This document shows positions 43,801-56,359 of a DNA stretch of 64,000 nucleotides, piece by piece. The number at the start of each line of letters is the position of its first letter. Within the stretch, counting starts at the first letter, position 1. Position numbers and translations under genes: made by a program. The stretch covers positions 2,954,001 to 3,018,000 of the forward strand of contig JAYKKM010000147.1 of the NCBI GenBank assembly GCA_035772405.1. The letters are read 5' to 3'. This DNA is from Chrysogorgia sp. JL179-B06 (Eukaryota > Cnidaria > Anthozoa > Scleralcyonacea > Chrysogorgiidae). Under the pieces are notes generated by a model. That model was given only the letters and a program-made list of their open reading frames with translations, did no database searches and was not told the DNA's origin.

Positions 43801-46800
43801 TACTAAAACTCTAATGCACTCTACTAAAACTGTAATGCACTCTACTAAAACTCTAATGCACTCTACTAAAACTCTAATGCACGCTACTAAAACTCTAATA
43901 CACTCTACTAAAACTCTAATGCACTCTACTAAAACTCTAATGCACTCTACTAAAACTCTAATGCACTCTACTAAAACTCTAATGCACTCTACTAAAGCTC
44001 TAATGTACTCTATACTAAAACTCTAATGCACTCTACTAAAACTCTAATGCACTCTACTAAAACTCCAATTATCTAATACACTCTACTAAAAATATAATGC
44101 ACTCTACTAAAACTCTAATTCACTCTACTAAAACTCTAATTCACTCTTACTAAAACTCTAATGCACTCTACTAAAACTCTAATGCACTCTACTAAAGCTC
44201 TAATGCACTCTACTAAAACTGTAATGCACTCTACTAAAACTCTAATGCACTCTACTAAAACTCTAATTCACTCTACTAAAACTCTAATGCACTCTACTAA
44301 AACTGTAATGCACTCTACTAAAACTCTAATGCACTCTACTAAAACTCTAATGCACTCTACTAAAACTCTAATGCTCTCTACTAAAACTCTAATGCACTCT
44401 ACTAAAACTCTAATGCACTCTACTAAAACTCTAATGCACTCTACTAAAACTCTAATGCACTCTACTAAAACTCTAATGCACTCTACTAAAACTCTAATGC
44501 ACTCTACTAAAACTCTAATGCACTCTACTAAAACTCTAATGCACTCTACTAAAACTCTAATGCACTCTACTAAAACTCTAATACACTCTACTAAAACTCT
44601 AATGCACTCTACTAAAACTCTAATGCACTCTACTAAAGCTCTAATGTACTCTACTAAAACTCTAATGCACTCTACTAAAACTCTAATGCACTCTACTAAA
44701 ACTCCGATTACCTAACACACTCTACTAAAATTATAATGCACTCTACTAAAACTCTAATTCACTCTACTAAAACTCTAATTCACTCTACTAAAACTCTAAT
44801 GCACTCTACTAAAACTCTAATGCACTCTACTAAAGCTCTAATGCACTCTACTATAACTCTAATGCACTCTACTAAAACTCTAATGCACTCTACTAAAACT
44901 CTAATGCACTCTACTAAAACTCTAATGCACGCTACTAAAACTCTAATACACTCTACTAAAGCTCTAATGCACTCTACTAAAACTCTAATGCACTCTACTA
45001 AAACTCTAATGCACTCTACTAAAACTCTAATGCACTCTACTAAAACTCTAATGCACTCTACTAAAGCTCTAATGTACTCTATACTAAAACTCTAATGCAC
45101 TCTACTAAAACTCTAATGCACTCTACTAAAACTCCAATTATCTAATACACTCTACTAAAAATATAATGCACTCTACTAAAACTCTAATGCACTCTACTAA
45201 AACTCTAATGCACTCTACTAAAACTCTAATGCACTCTACTAAAACTCTAATACACTTTACTAAAACTCTAATGCACTCTACTAAACTCTAATGCACTCTA
45301 CTAAAGCTCTAATGTACTCTACTAAAACTCTAATGCACTCTACTAAAACTCTAATGCACTCTACTAAAACTCCGATTACCTAACACACTCTACTAAAATT
45401 ATAATGCACTCTACTAAAACTCTAATTCACTCTACTAAAACTCTAATTCACTCTACTAAAACTCTAATGCACTCTACTAAAACTCTAATGCACTCTACTA
45501 AAGCTCTAATGCACTCTACTATAACTGTAATGCACTCTACTAAAACTCTAATGCACTCTACTAAAACTCTAATTCACTCTACTAAAACTCTAATGCACTC
45601 TACTAAAACTCCAATGCACTCTACTAAAACTCTAATGCACTCTACTAAAACTCTAATGCACTCTACTAAAACTCTAATGCACGCTACTAAAACTCTAATA
45701 CACTCTACTAAAGCTCTAATGCACTCTACTAAAACTCTAATGCACTCTACTAAAACTCTAATGCACTCTACTAAAACTCTAATGCACTCTACTAAAACTC
45801 TAATGCACTCTACTAAAGCTCTAATGTACTCTATACTAAAACTCTAATGCACTCTACTAAAACTCTAATGCACTCTACTAAAACTCCAATTATCTAATAC
45901 ACTCTACTAAAAATATAATGCACTCTACTAAAACTCTAATTCACTCTACTAAAACTCTAATTCACTCTACTAAAACTCTAATGCACTCTACTAAAACTCT
46001 AATGCACTCTACTAAAGCTCTAATGCACTCTACTAAAACTGTAATGCACTCTACTAAAACTCTAATGCACTCTACTAAAACTCTAATTCACTCTACTAAA
46101 ACTCTAATGCACTCTACTAAAACTGTAATGCACTCTACTAAAACTCTAATGCACTCTACTAAAACTCTAATGCACTCTACTAAAACTCTAATGCTCTCTA
46201 CTAAAACTCTAATGCACTCTACTAAAACTCTAATGCACTCTACTAAAACTCTAATGCACTCTACTAAAACTCTAATGCACTCTACTAAAACTCTAATTCA
46301 CTCTACTAAAACTCTAATGCACTCTACTAAAACTCTAATGCACTCTACTAAAACTCTAATGCACTCTACTAAAACTCTAATGCACTCTACTAAAACTCTA
46401 ATGCACTCTACTAAAACTCTAATGCACTCTACTAAAGCTCTAATGTACTCTACTAAAACTCTAATGCACTCTACTAAAACTCTAATGCACTCTACTAAAA
46501 CTCCAATTATCTAATACACTCTACTAAAATTATAATGCACTCTACTAAAACTCTAATTCACTCTACTAAAACTCTAATGCACTCTACTGAAACTCTAATG
46601 CACTCTACTATAACTGTAATGCACTCTACTAAAACTCTAATGCACTCTACTAAAACTCTAATTCACTCTACTAAAACTGTAATGCACTCTACTAAAACTG
46701 TAATGCACTCTACTAAAACTCTAATGCACTCTACTAAAACTCTAATGCACTCTACTAAAACTCTAATGCACGCTACTAAAACTCTAATACACTCTACTAA

Positions 46801-49800
46801 AGCTCTAATGCACTCTACTAAAACTCTAATGCACTCTACTAAAACTCTAATGCACTCTACTAAAACTCTAATGCACTCTACTAAAGCTCTAATGTACTCT
46901 ACTAAAACTCTAATGCACTCTACTAAAACTCTAACGCACTCTACTAAAACTCCAATTATCTAATACACTCTACTAAAATTATAATGCACTCTACTAAAAC
47001 TCTAATTCACTCTACTAAAACTCTAATTCACTCTACTAAAACTCTAATGCACTCTACTAAAACTCTAATGCACTCTACTATAACTGTAATGCACTCTACT
47101 AAAACTCTAATGCACTCTACTAAAACTCTAATTCACTCTACTAAAACTGTAATGCACTCTACTAAAACTGTAATGCACTCTACTAAAACTCTAATGCACT
47201 CTACTAAAACTCTAATGCACTCTACTAAAACTCTAATGCACGCTACTAAAACTCTAATACACTCTACTAAAGCTCTAATGCACTCTACTAAAACTCTAAT
47301 GCACTCTACTAAAACTCTAATGCACTCTACTAAAACTCTAATGCACTCTACTAAAACTCCAATTATCTAATACACTCTACTAAAAATATAATGCACTCTA
47401 CTAAAACTCTAATTCACTCTACTAAAACTCTAATTCACTCTACTAAAACTCTAATGCACTCTACTAAAACTCTAATGCACTCTACTAAAGCTGTAATGCA
47501 CTCTACTAAAACTCTAATGCACTCTACTAAAACTCTAATTCACTCTACTAAAACTCTAATGCACTCTACTAAAACTCTAATGCACTCTACTAAAACTCTA
47601 ATGCACTCTACTAAAACTCTAATGCACTCTACTAAAACTCTAATGCACTCTACTAAAACTCTAATGCACGCTACTAAAGCTCTAATGCACTCTACTAAAA
47701 CTCTAATGCACTCTACTAAAACTCTAATGCACTCTACTAAAACTCTAATGCACTCTACTAAAACTCTAATTCACTCTACTAAAACTCTAATGCACTCTAC
47801 TAAAGCTCCAATTATCTAATGCACTCTACTAAAACTGTAATGCACTCTACTAAAACTGTAATGCACTCTACTAAAACTCTAATGCACTCTACTAAAACTC
47901 TAATGCACTCTACTAAACCTCTAATTCACTCTACTAAAACTCTAATGCACTCTACTAAAACTCTAATGCACTCTACTAAAGCTCTAATGTACTCTATACT
48001 AAAACTCTAATGCACTCTACTAAAACTCTAATGCACTCTACTAAAACTCCAATTATCTAATACACTCTACTAAAACTATAATGCACTCTACTAAAACTCT
48101 AATTCACTCCACTAAAACTCTAATTCACTCTACTAAAACTCTAATGCACTCTACTAAAACTCTAATGCACTCTACTAAAGCTCTAATGCACTCTACTAAA
48201 ACTGTAATGCACTCTACTAAAACTCTAATGCACTCTACTAAAACTCTAATTCACTCTACTAAAACTCTAATGCACTCTACTAAAACTGTAATGCACTCTA
48301 CTAAAACTCTAATGCACTCTACTAAAACTCTAATGCACTCTACTAAAACTCTAATGCACTCTTACTAAAACTCTAATGCACGCTACTAAAACTCTAATAC
48401 ACTCTTACTAAAGCTCTAATGCACTCTACTAAAACTGTAATGCACTCTACTAAAACTGTAATGCACTCTACTAAAACTGTAATGCACTCTACTAAAACTC
48501 TAATGCACTCTACTAAAACTCTAATGCACTCTACTAAACCTCTAATTCACTCTACTAAAACTCTAATGCACTCTACTAAAACTCTAATGCACTCTACTAA
48601 AGCTCTAATGTACTCTATACTAAAACTCTAATGCACTCTACTAAAACTCTAATGCACTCTACTAAAACTCCAATTATCTAATACACTCTACTAAAACTAT
48701 AATGCACTCTACTAAAACTCTAATTCACTCCACTAAAACTCTAATTCACTCTACTAAAACTCTAATGCACTCTACTAAAACTCTAATGCACTCTACTAAA
48801 GCTCTAATGCACTCTACTAAAACTGTAATGCACTCTACTAAAACTCTAATGCACTCTACTAAAACTCTAATTCACTCTACTAAAACTGTAATGCACTCTA
48901 CTAAAACTGTAATGCACTCTACTAAAACTCTAATGCACTCTACTAAAACTCTAATGCACTCTACTAAAACTCTAATGCACGCTACTAAAACTCTAATACA
49001 CTCTTACTAAAGCTCTAATGCACTCTACTAAAACTGTAATGCACTCTACTAAAACTCTAATGCACTCTACTAAAGCTCTAATGCACTCTACTAAAACTCT
49101 AATGCACTCTACTAAAACTCTAATGCACGCTACTAAAACTCTAATACACTCTACTAAAGCTCTAATGCACTCTACTAAAACTGTAATGCACTCTACTAAA
49201 ACTCTAATGCACTCTACTAAAACTCTAATGCTCTCTACTAAAACTCTAATTCACTCTACTAAAACTCTAATGCACTCTACTAAAGCTCTAATGCACTCTA
49301 CTTAAACTCTAATGCACTCTACTAAAACTCTAATGCACTCTACTAAAACTCTAATGCACTCTACTAAAACTCTAATGCACTCTACTAAAGCTCTAATGTA
49401 CTCTACTAAAACTCTAATGCACTCTACTAAAACTCTAATGCACTCTACTAAAACTCTAATACACTCTACTAAAGCTCTAATGCACTCTACTAAAACTGTA
49501 ATGCACTCTACTAAAACCTAATGCACTCTACTAAAACTCTAATTCACTCTACTAAAACTCTAATGCACTCTACTAAAGCTCCAATTATCTAATGCACTCT
49601 ACTAAAACTCTAATTCACTCTACTAAAACTCTAATGCACTCTACTAAAACTCTAATTCACTCTACTAAAACTCTAATGCACTCTACTAAAACTCTAATGC
49701 ACTCTACTAAAACTCTAATGCACTCTACTAACACTCTAATGCACGCTACTAAAACTCTAATACACTCTACTAAAGCTCTAATGCACTCTACTAAAACTCT

Positions 49801-49950
49801 AATGCACTCTACTAAAACTCTAATGCACTCTACTAAAACTCTAATGCACTCTACTAAAACTCTAATGTACTCTATACTAAAACTCTAATGCACTCTACTA
49901 AAACTCCAATTATCTTACACACTCTACTAAAACTCTAATTCACTCTACTA
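40868..49950 (+). repeat. 21-bp satellite B, block 3 (+), higher-order
   Basis: About 430 units over 9 kb. A spacer variant (CCAATTATCTAATACACTCT, or CCGATTACCTAACACACTCT) recurs at roughly 40877, 41667, 42117, 42399, 43078, 43571, 44068, 44703, 45134, 45372, 45886, 46504, 46954, 47360, 47810, 48051, 48670, 49582 and 49908. Within each super-unit the diagnostic variants (ATAACTGT, AAAGCTCT, GCACGCTACT, GTACTCTA) come in the same order. All open frames here are by-products. Confidence 0.95.
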
Positions 49951-50282
49951 AAATTCTTGACTCTATTATGCACTCTAAAACCTATCCCGGGAAATGACGT
50001 CATGTCGAGTCTGGCAAAAGAAGAATAGATTGTTTCGTTGCAACCTGCGATCAGGCCCTCTCCAAAAAACGGAATGAGGGCCTGATACAAATGCTTTTCA
50101 AACCGCATGTATTCATACCAAATTTTGGTATTTTTCTGTGATTGGTCAGAATACAATGAGAATCAAATAGCGTGTTTTGATTGGTTTTCATTAATTAACT
50201 AAACTTCCGGTTTCTTCCTGATGGCGTCGGTAAATAATTTTTAAATAAATAATAACAATTTGACTTAACTCATGTTCAATCT

Positions 50283-50414
50283 CTTAAACCAGAACAACAA
50301 GAGTACATAAGAAGACTAATCTTTTGTGGTGAAGACGTTCTGACGGTTTTACCCACTGGTTTTGGGAAAAGCCTTATATACCAGCTTATTCCGAAGATGT
50401 ACGAACATTTGCAG
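50283..50414 (+). pseudogene. RecQ-like helicase exon fragment
   Basis: 44 codons coding LKPEQQEYIRRLIFCGEDVL then TVLPTGFGKSLIYQLIPKMY. This has the Q-x-x-Y/I and Walker A (PTGFGKS) pattern of the first helicase motifs in RecQ-family and related DEAD/H helicases. A donor-like CAG|GTGCAG follows. No acceptor AG is visible just upstream, and no later helicase motif follows before the Polinton-like element. It is either one exon of a gene cut by that element or a retained fragment. Confidence 0.55.
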
Positions 50415-51119
50415 GTGCAGTGAAGCATATAACAAGATGCCTGTCCAGGCGTTTACTCGGGTTACTGATTTCTGTAATCTTATCAGGCACTGAAGGCGTT
50501 GTGCAGCGATCGTTTCAGAAGTGGAAAAGTTTTAGAAGCAATGTAGTTACGTGAGCGCTATTTTGATTGTACGTATATGCATGAATGATGAGGGACGAAG
50601 AAAAATCACGCAGACGAAATTTAATGTAAACACTAAACACGGCAATGCTATTTTTCTAATATCTGTTCCATCACGGTTCGATTGAAGGTCTTCGTGTGTC
50701 AAAACGTATATAAATATCAACGGCAAGGAGTATACGAAACATCTGTTACGAAATTACATCGGTTTAAAGCAATAAATCACCGGGTAAATGTCGAACAGAT
50801 CTTGAAGTCATGTCCTTTGATTTGGGTACTTTAATCGCTTACGCATTTTCTCATATAACATCTGATCTTCACATTTTAAGTAGACGAAACCTACAGCGTT
50901 CGATTCGCCAGATTCAAGTGATCATTTCGATATAGAATTGATTTAAATCGGACAAATGCTCAACGTTTCATAATGATAAATATTTTCACGGCATAAATGT
51001 CTTCACAGCTTTATAATATTTCCCTGTTCTTCGGCTGTCCATTCCGTCTTATCATGATTGATCTCTCATCTGTGTATGATCTCGATTCATTGCCAATTAA
51101 ACGAAAGTCCTAACTTCTG
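50415..51119. other. Nothing recognised
   Basis: No later helicase motif or repeat identified. Confidence 0.4.
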
Positions 51120-51289
51120 TAGTATAGAGAGTAGGGCTGCGAGCTCACCGACGTTGAACGTAAATATAAATACCAAAACATCACCAAATTTGTGCCAAGT
51201 CACGACTCGACAAATTTGGCGATGTTTCGGTATTTACGTTTACGGTTAACATTGATAAGCTCACAGCCCCACTCTCTATACTACTATAG
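51119..51289. mobile_element. Fold-back MITE
   Basis: TAGTATAGAGAGTAGGGCTG and its inverse CAGCCCCACTCTCTATACTA start arms of about 75 bp, with a loop of about 20 bp. Confidence 0.75.
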
Positions 51290-51412
51290 CGATCGTTAAT
51301 CAAGCTAGACACCCCTCCCACGTTTTCTACTCAATTGATGTCAAACACACGCGAGACTAACGAGACAATACCAAATCACGATTTTCGCTAAATTTGGTGT
51401 TATTTCAGTCAT

Positions 51413-51567
51413 GTTTAAAAATAGAGTGTGTCGCTTCGTCATTTTCACATATTTAAAAAATAGAAAGTGCCGTTTCAACATTTTCACATATTTAAAAATA
51501 GAAAGTGTCACTTCATCATTTCCACATATTTAAAAAAGAGAGTGTCGTTTCAACATTTTCGCATTTT
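51413..51567 (+). repeat. ~39-bp tandem repeat
   Basis: Four copies built on ATATTTAAAAATAGAAAGTG and CATTTTCACAT. It lies just outside the polymerase end of the viral element; whether it belongs to the terminal repeat is unknown. Confidence 0.8.
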
Positions 51568-51609
51568 TGTTCAACAAACTACGACTGCTGTTGTCTCAAT
51601 TCACGCGCG

Positions 51610-51642
51610 AAAAAAAAACCACTAGATTTTGGTTCTAGTGGT
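51610..51642 (-). terminator. Hairpin plus oligo-T after the polymerase
   Basis: On the minus strand ACCACTAGA, a 7-base loop and TCTAGTGGT form a perfect 9-bp stem followed directly by nine T. It lies about 85 bp after the polymerase stop. The shape is that of an intrinsic transcription terminator or a hairpin 3'-end signal of the kind used by some giant viruses. Confidence 0.6.
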
Positions 51643-51726
51643 GATGTTTATCCAAATGGATAGCGAAATGGCGCTCTTTTGATTGGTCAACAACATTGAC
51701 TAACAAATAGCCAGTTGTTTCGCGAA

Positions 51727-52647
51727 TTAGTCCGTTTGTTCACTATTTTCAGTGGGAGACACACCCACTTCAATGTTTTTGTGACCATACGCGTAGGAGT
51801 CAATACCATTTTCTAAAAGGTATCGTTTATCATCAAAACAGGATAGCGACACTTTATTAATTTCGTAACTACCTAGCTGATGCTTGACACTTCTAATGGT
51901 CTTCATTGTGTGCCGCAATTGTTTCTGCTCAAGTAACACACTTTTGTAATCTTCGTGTCTGATTACCTTTTTAATTATATTCTTTCTAATACCTTTAGCA
52001 GTTTTCCCACCACCTCCATCCTCTTTCAAATAACTGTACATCTTACTGCGCAACCCAACGAACTCAATAATTGGCGTCCCAGCGCACTCGTCTTTCATCT
52101 TGCCAATAACTTTCTTGTTCTCTTTGAAAGCGAATGGGTTGTCTGCAGGATAGTCGCTATTGTCAAACTTTTCGCGCTCCATCATGAAGTCGGAATAAAC
52201 GTCATTAGTTTTGATTGTGTACAGCAGACTGTCGGTGTCAGTGAAGTGCAATCTGCAGGTGTCGCTAGAGTACTTTTTCATAATGTAATTATAGTGAAAA
52301 TCGTACATCAGCGTTTTGCTCAAGTCTAGTATGCACATACCCACATATGCAGGCCTGTTCAATGTCAGCGTTTCTTTAACTTTATGGACAGCAACTAAGT
52401 TCTCGCTAAATATCTTGCAAGACACAAACGTTGGCTTCGAGACAAGCTTTTTAAATTTCTTCGCAGTGGTCACTAATCTTACGTCCACACGCTTCCTCAA
52501 GTTTTCCATTGTTTTTCCAAACACACTGTTGTTCATTAACTTGAAGAAGTCCTTCTCAAAAGCGTTCTTAGCCGCAGTTCTTTTGACTGTGTTAAAGTCA
52601 ATGTACTTGCCCAACCACTTAGACTGATCAAATTGTAGGACCCTCAT
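51727..52647 (-). pseudogene. DNA polymerase B, C-terminal fragment
   Basis: 306 codons. It holds motif B (FFKLMNNSVFGKTMENLRKR), motif C with the catalytic DTDS (LHFTDTDSLLYTI) and the thumb region. Family B, protein-primed type of Maverick/Polinton elements. The ATG at 52647 is probably not a natural start, because the conserved domain runs in from the preceding fragment, and about 20 residues of palm sequence normally between the two appear to be missing at a junction near 52645. Catalytic residues are intact, but the gene as a whole is broken. Confidence 0.85.
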
Positions 52648-53870
52648 ACTTTTTTTTGTCCATCAAATTAGTCACCAGCTTCTTCACACCACCAACACTC
52701 ACGTTAAACTTATTTTTGATTTTTGTGCAGTACTCCGACAACATGTCAACAGTTATCTCCATCTTCTCAGGAGCCAGCGGGTAATCGTTATGTAGGTCAT
52801 GCAAACGGTCTGGATACTCCAAGTCGACTTCAAGCAGTAAGCCCTTTTTACTATTGTTGTGATAGTCGCGTAGATTAACCTTTTCTATTTCTTTCTTTGT
52901 CAACCATTTAAAACCACCCGTAGGTAGACTTCGACTCATTGCCCACCCATACAAATTGTTGGCATCAAGGTACATCAAATACTTCGACTCTTGCGCTTTA
53001 TCATACCCCTTCATGTACTTATTATTCGCCACGCCATGTCTGTTGCATATGTAGCTCACACCACCACGCATACCTAATTCTACGAACTGGAACATGTCAA
53101 TGTCAGACAATAATTCGAGTTCCACTCCAGTCATCTTTAACATAGCATCCCAAGCCAATCCAGGCGACGTGAAATAGTGACACGGGTCTAATTTATACTC
53201 ACGGTGACATGTCTTTCTAAAGTTCTCAAAAACGTCAGCGAGCAAGAGCACATCACTTTTCAAATACAGATCGTGATACCCACCCATATTTTCAACGTCG
53301 AAGTAGTCCCACACATCACAAGCGCGCTCGTGCATTTCTTCCGTAATATCTGCGTCATTCAGAATATTGTAAAAGTCCTTTTTAGAGGGTAGCTTGCTTT
53401 CATCGAATTTATCAAAGGAGTCCATATAATCATAGGGATAGACCCCCTTTCTTGTCATGAGTGTCAACCCGTCGTCACGAAACAGTTCTGACGTGTATTT
53501 GAAAGCGTCTCTTGGTAGGTTCTTCACCAAGTTGTCTAGACTCGAACCCATGAACTGAAAGCTGTCCAAGAATACCAAGTTTTTTCCAAGCATGAACGCC
53601 ATGTACTTCTCCATGTTGTTCGGTATCACATTTATGTCTTGACCAAACTTACCAATCTCCTGCATAATGAAATGGCTATCGTAGCCGCGTAAGTTATGAA
53701 AGATCACAGGAATTTTGTCAGTCAACTTAAAGTTCACGTTACAATCGCGATGTGCAGACCCTCTGTACTTGCCTGACACGTGACAGTGGTCTCTCACTCT
53801 AACGTCAGCGCCAGTGTACTCAACACTGCAAATATGGCAACTCTTAGCCTCGTCAAAGTTTTCTTATCGG
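52628..53870 (-). pseudogene. DNA polymerase B, middle fragment
   Basis: Carries the HCH and RD-C zinc-binding-like segment (RDHCHVSGKYRG), exonuclease motif II (VIFHNLRGYDSHFI), exonuclease III (YLKSDVLLLADVF) and palm motif A (YLDANNLYGWAM). The reading frame enters near 53865 from the upstream fragment by a one-base shift and leaves at 52628, where the next conserved segment is in another frame after an apparent deletion. The exonuclease would proofread. Identity is firm; activity is not expected from this copy. Confidence 0.85.
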
Positions 53871-55335
53871 CATCAGTTAGTATCATTTCTTTGTTAAAGT
53901 GACTCTCAGATGTCTCTTTACAATATTCGACAATTTCTAACATCTCCCCAACGAACTTGTTAACTGCATTTTCACCGCGATACACTTTTACTGGCTTACT
54001 GTACTCGTTGTCGTAGCAACAAACTAATTTATACCCATAACCACAGTCAACGTGCCTCTGGTAGGCGTTTGTGTAGCTACACTTGCTTGATGGTGTCGCT
54101 GTGTGCACCTTCTGTGTGATAGCCTCAAAGTCTGCGTACACCACAAATGGTACGTTTAGCTGTCTACTAAAATTCTCATATTTCACTTTAGCGTCTTTTT
54201 GCGGCATTTTAATAGCTTGCTTCCCATTGATGACCAAACACACTTCAATATGACTCTCAAGCACGTCCGCTCGGGTAAAGCACTGCAGACAATACCTACA
54301 AAAGTGCTTTCTTGCCTTGTACCCTGTCTGACGGTACATGAATTTGTTGAAGTCGCGAATATACACATAATGCTTGTTGCTATCGGTAGTTATCAACAAT
54401 AGGTCCATATGGTCAGGATACACCTCCTTAGAAACGTACACGGGGAATGGTTGCTTATTTTCGTACCCAAAAACATTAATGCTAATATCGTTAGCCTTTT
54501 CGATCTTGTTGTAATCTTTGAGTGTGACTGGGAAGTCGATTCCGTCGTAATTCAGCTCACTGACGTGACTGGTGTACTTCGACGTTCTATCAGAGTTTTT
54601 TCCAACAGGAAACTTATGTGCTAGGTGACACCATCTAAAGCACTCGTTGTCATCCCCATTATTCACGTTTATCAAACCCTTCATACTATTGCGCAGCTCC
54701 TTTGGTAACGCAATGTAGCTACTCCCATTCAAAGGTCTATAAATAGCAATATTAACGTAGTGTGCGTCTATTTTGTCGATAGTCCATCCAGACCCCTCAG
54801 ATAACCACCCAGCTATCCGCGTCAAGATCTGTTCCGATCCACGATTGGCAACACCTTCAATATCATGCTCGTTAATGACGACGAACGTCTCGCTGTTAAA
54901 GTAAGCAGTTTTATATGTGGTCTTATCGAGTTCTAGGACTTTCTCAAAAGTGACCTTAACTGTCTCTACCACTTTCATCCCATTAGTCTCACCTAGTTCA
55001 CGTCTCAAAAGGCTAGTGACAGCGCTTCTACTACCATTTACCTGATTGATGTCTCTAGCGTCAATTACCTCAACTCCATAGGACCTTGTGAACCCTCTCA
55101 GTGCTCGATCCAATAGCTGCGTCGACGATGCGTCACTATGGTCTTCAACTGTGGGTTGTGTTTCTTGGTCTCCAAAAAAGCCGTGAACGTTGGTCGCTCT
55201 ATCTGTTAGTAGGTTCACAGCGGCTGCATTTGTGTAGCTACCTCGAATCGCACCAGTTCTAACAAGTTTCTTATGCGTCCGCCCACCAACCTCGACTTGT
55301 CTTTTTGTCAGCGAGGTTTTCACAGTCCGACTCAT
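53794..55335 (-). pseudogene. DNA polymerase B, N-terminal fragment
   Basis: 513 codons from the ATG at 55335. The first 300 residues are the poorly conserved N-terminal region of Polinton polymerases, where a terminal protein may lie. A C-x2-C...H-x4-C finger (CRYCLQC... HIEVC) is near residue 345 and exonuclease motif I (VVYADFEAI, DxE) near residue 399. The last 25 residues are out of frame relative to the family: the shift falls in a short T run near 53855. Upstream of the ATG lies an oligo-A stretch and AGTATAAG, as before neighbouring genes. Confidence 0.85.
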
Positions 55336-55345
55336 TGGCTTATAC

Positions 55346-55909
55346 TTATACTACACTTTTTTTCTTAGCCCACTCGTTGTAATAACGATCGCCACTCTCA
55401 CACCATCCCAACTTTGGATACACCACCCCAAACAGATTATCGTCAAACTTCTCTTTCACTTTTCCATCTTTAAGGTCTGACATCTTCTCAAGTGTCTCGA
55501 GTTGTCTTCTATGACACAACCTAATAATGTAGTATCCGTATCTGCTAACGTTTCTACCCTTTATCAAATTGCATGAGTACAACACATTGACAACTGTCAA
55601 GAAGTCCTCTTTTATCAACTCAAGGTGCTCACCCTTCACGACGTTCCGTAGTCTCCTCCCCATCCACCAAGACCGTTTGTGAACGCTTTTTAGTCGTGTG
55701 AGTCTCATGTCACCATAACTCTGAATGTAGCCCCATTCGATGTCGCCACACTTTGGACACGCGTACCCACCACAGCCAGTCATGTTTTTCACAACGTCAC
55801 AATCCAAGCAGTAGTGAAGCCTGAGGGTGCCTCCACACTCAATTTGCGTCTCATTTGCGATCTCATCAATTGTCAAACCAAAACTCATCTGCCTCATAAG
55901 TTTGTCCAT
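55346..55909 (-). CDS. VLTF3-like zinc-ribbon transcription factor (candidate)
   Basis: 187 residues. An N-terminal zinc ribbon (CLDC ... CPKC, about residues 34-60) is followed by a helical domain with KRSWWMGRRLRNVVKGEHLELI, YGYYIIRLCHRRQL and a closing PKLGW. This order, ribbon then basic helix then Y-I-x-K/R-L-C and a final L-G-W, resembles the poxvirus-type viral late transcription factor 3 family found in NCLDVs and some Polinton-like viruses. If right, it would direct late gene expression from the element's own promoters. The start is preceded by A9 and GGAGTAGTATAAG. It ends 10 bp before polB. Assignment is by pattern, so moderate. Confidence 0.5.
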   Translation of the reverse strand: MDKLMRQMSFGLTIDEIANETQIECGGTLRLHYCLDCDVVKNMTGCGGYACPKCGDIEWGYIQSYGDMRLTRLKSVHKRSWWMGRRLRNVVKGEHLELIKEDFLTVVNVLYSCNLIKGRNVSRYGYYIIRLCHRRQLETLEKMSDLKDGKVKEKFDDNLFGVVYPKLGWCESGDRYYNEWAKKKSVV

Positions 55910-55935
55910 CGCTTATACTACTCCAACATTTTTTT

Positions 55936-56355
55936 TTATCGAGTGAGTACCCATACCGCTATTCCACTACCCAAACCTAGCGCACCAACAAACAACAATC
56001 GATATTCCTTCATTTCCGCGCTCGGTTGGTAGTAATCCGCAATCTTCGGGAGGTCAGTGAACACTCGTCCGCTGTACCGTATGGTCATTACGCTTCTAAG
56101 TTCTTCCAACGCGTGGTTTGTGTCATTGATGTCAGCATTAGCGTCTGAGAGCTGTTGTCGCAAGCGTTGAATCTGATCTTTTTTAGCGACCTCATTTTCA
56201 TACCACACTTCTTTCGCACTGGCTAACTGTTCCAACGCATGGTTATGCCTTTTCATCTCAGCTTCATAGCCTGAATGATTAAACTTTGAAAACATAAAGC
56301 CAGCGCCTGCAAAAGCCACTGCATTAAAAATCCCTCCAGCCACAACGCTCACCAT
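55936..56355 (-). CDS. Two-helix membrane protein with coiled coil
   Basis: 139 residues: an N-terminal hydrophobic segment (about 2-22, VVAGGIFNAVAFAGAGFMF), a long charged coiled coil (about 30-90, with LRQQLSDANADINDTNHALEEL), a short YQPS region and a C-terminal hydrophobic segment (about 120-137). The architecture suggests a virion membrane or membrane-shaping protein. I believe relatives occur beside Maverick-type polymerases in cnidarian genomes, but cannot verify this here. First of three small membrane genes in a row. Confidence 0.6.
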   Translation of the reverse strand: MVSVVAGGIFNAVAFAGAGFMFSKFNHSGYEAEMKRHNHALEQLASAKEVWYENEVAKKDQIQRLRQQLSDANADINDTNHALEELRSVMTIRYSGRVFTDLPKIADYYQPSAEMKEYRLLFVGALGLGSGIAVWVLTR

Positions 56356-56359
56356 TAAC

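Noticed and set aside
34070..49888. Many 'MHSTKTL' repeat proteins
   Set aside because: By-products of satellite B. No start context, the heptads follow the DNA consensus, and breaks occur wherever a unit has an indel.
33915..49950. CRISPR-like array
   Set aside because: No unique spacers: the repeats are directly adjacent, and the window is animal DNA.
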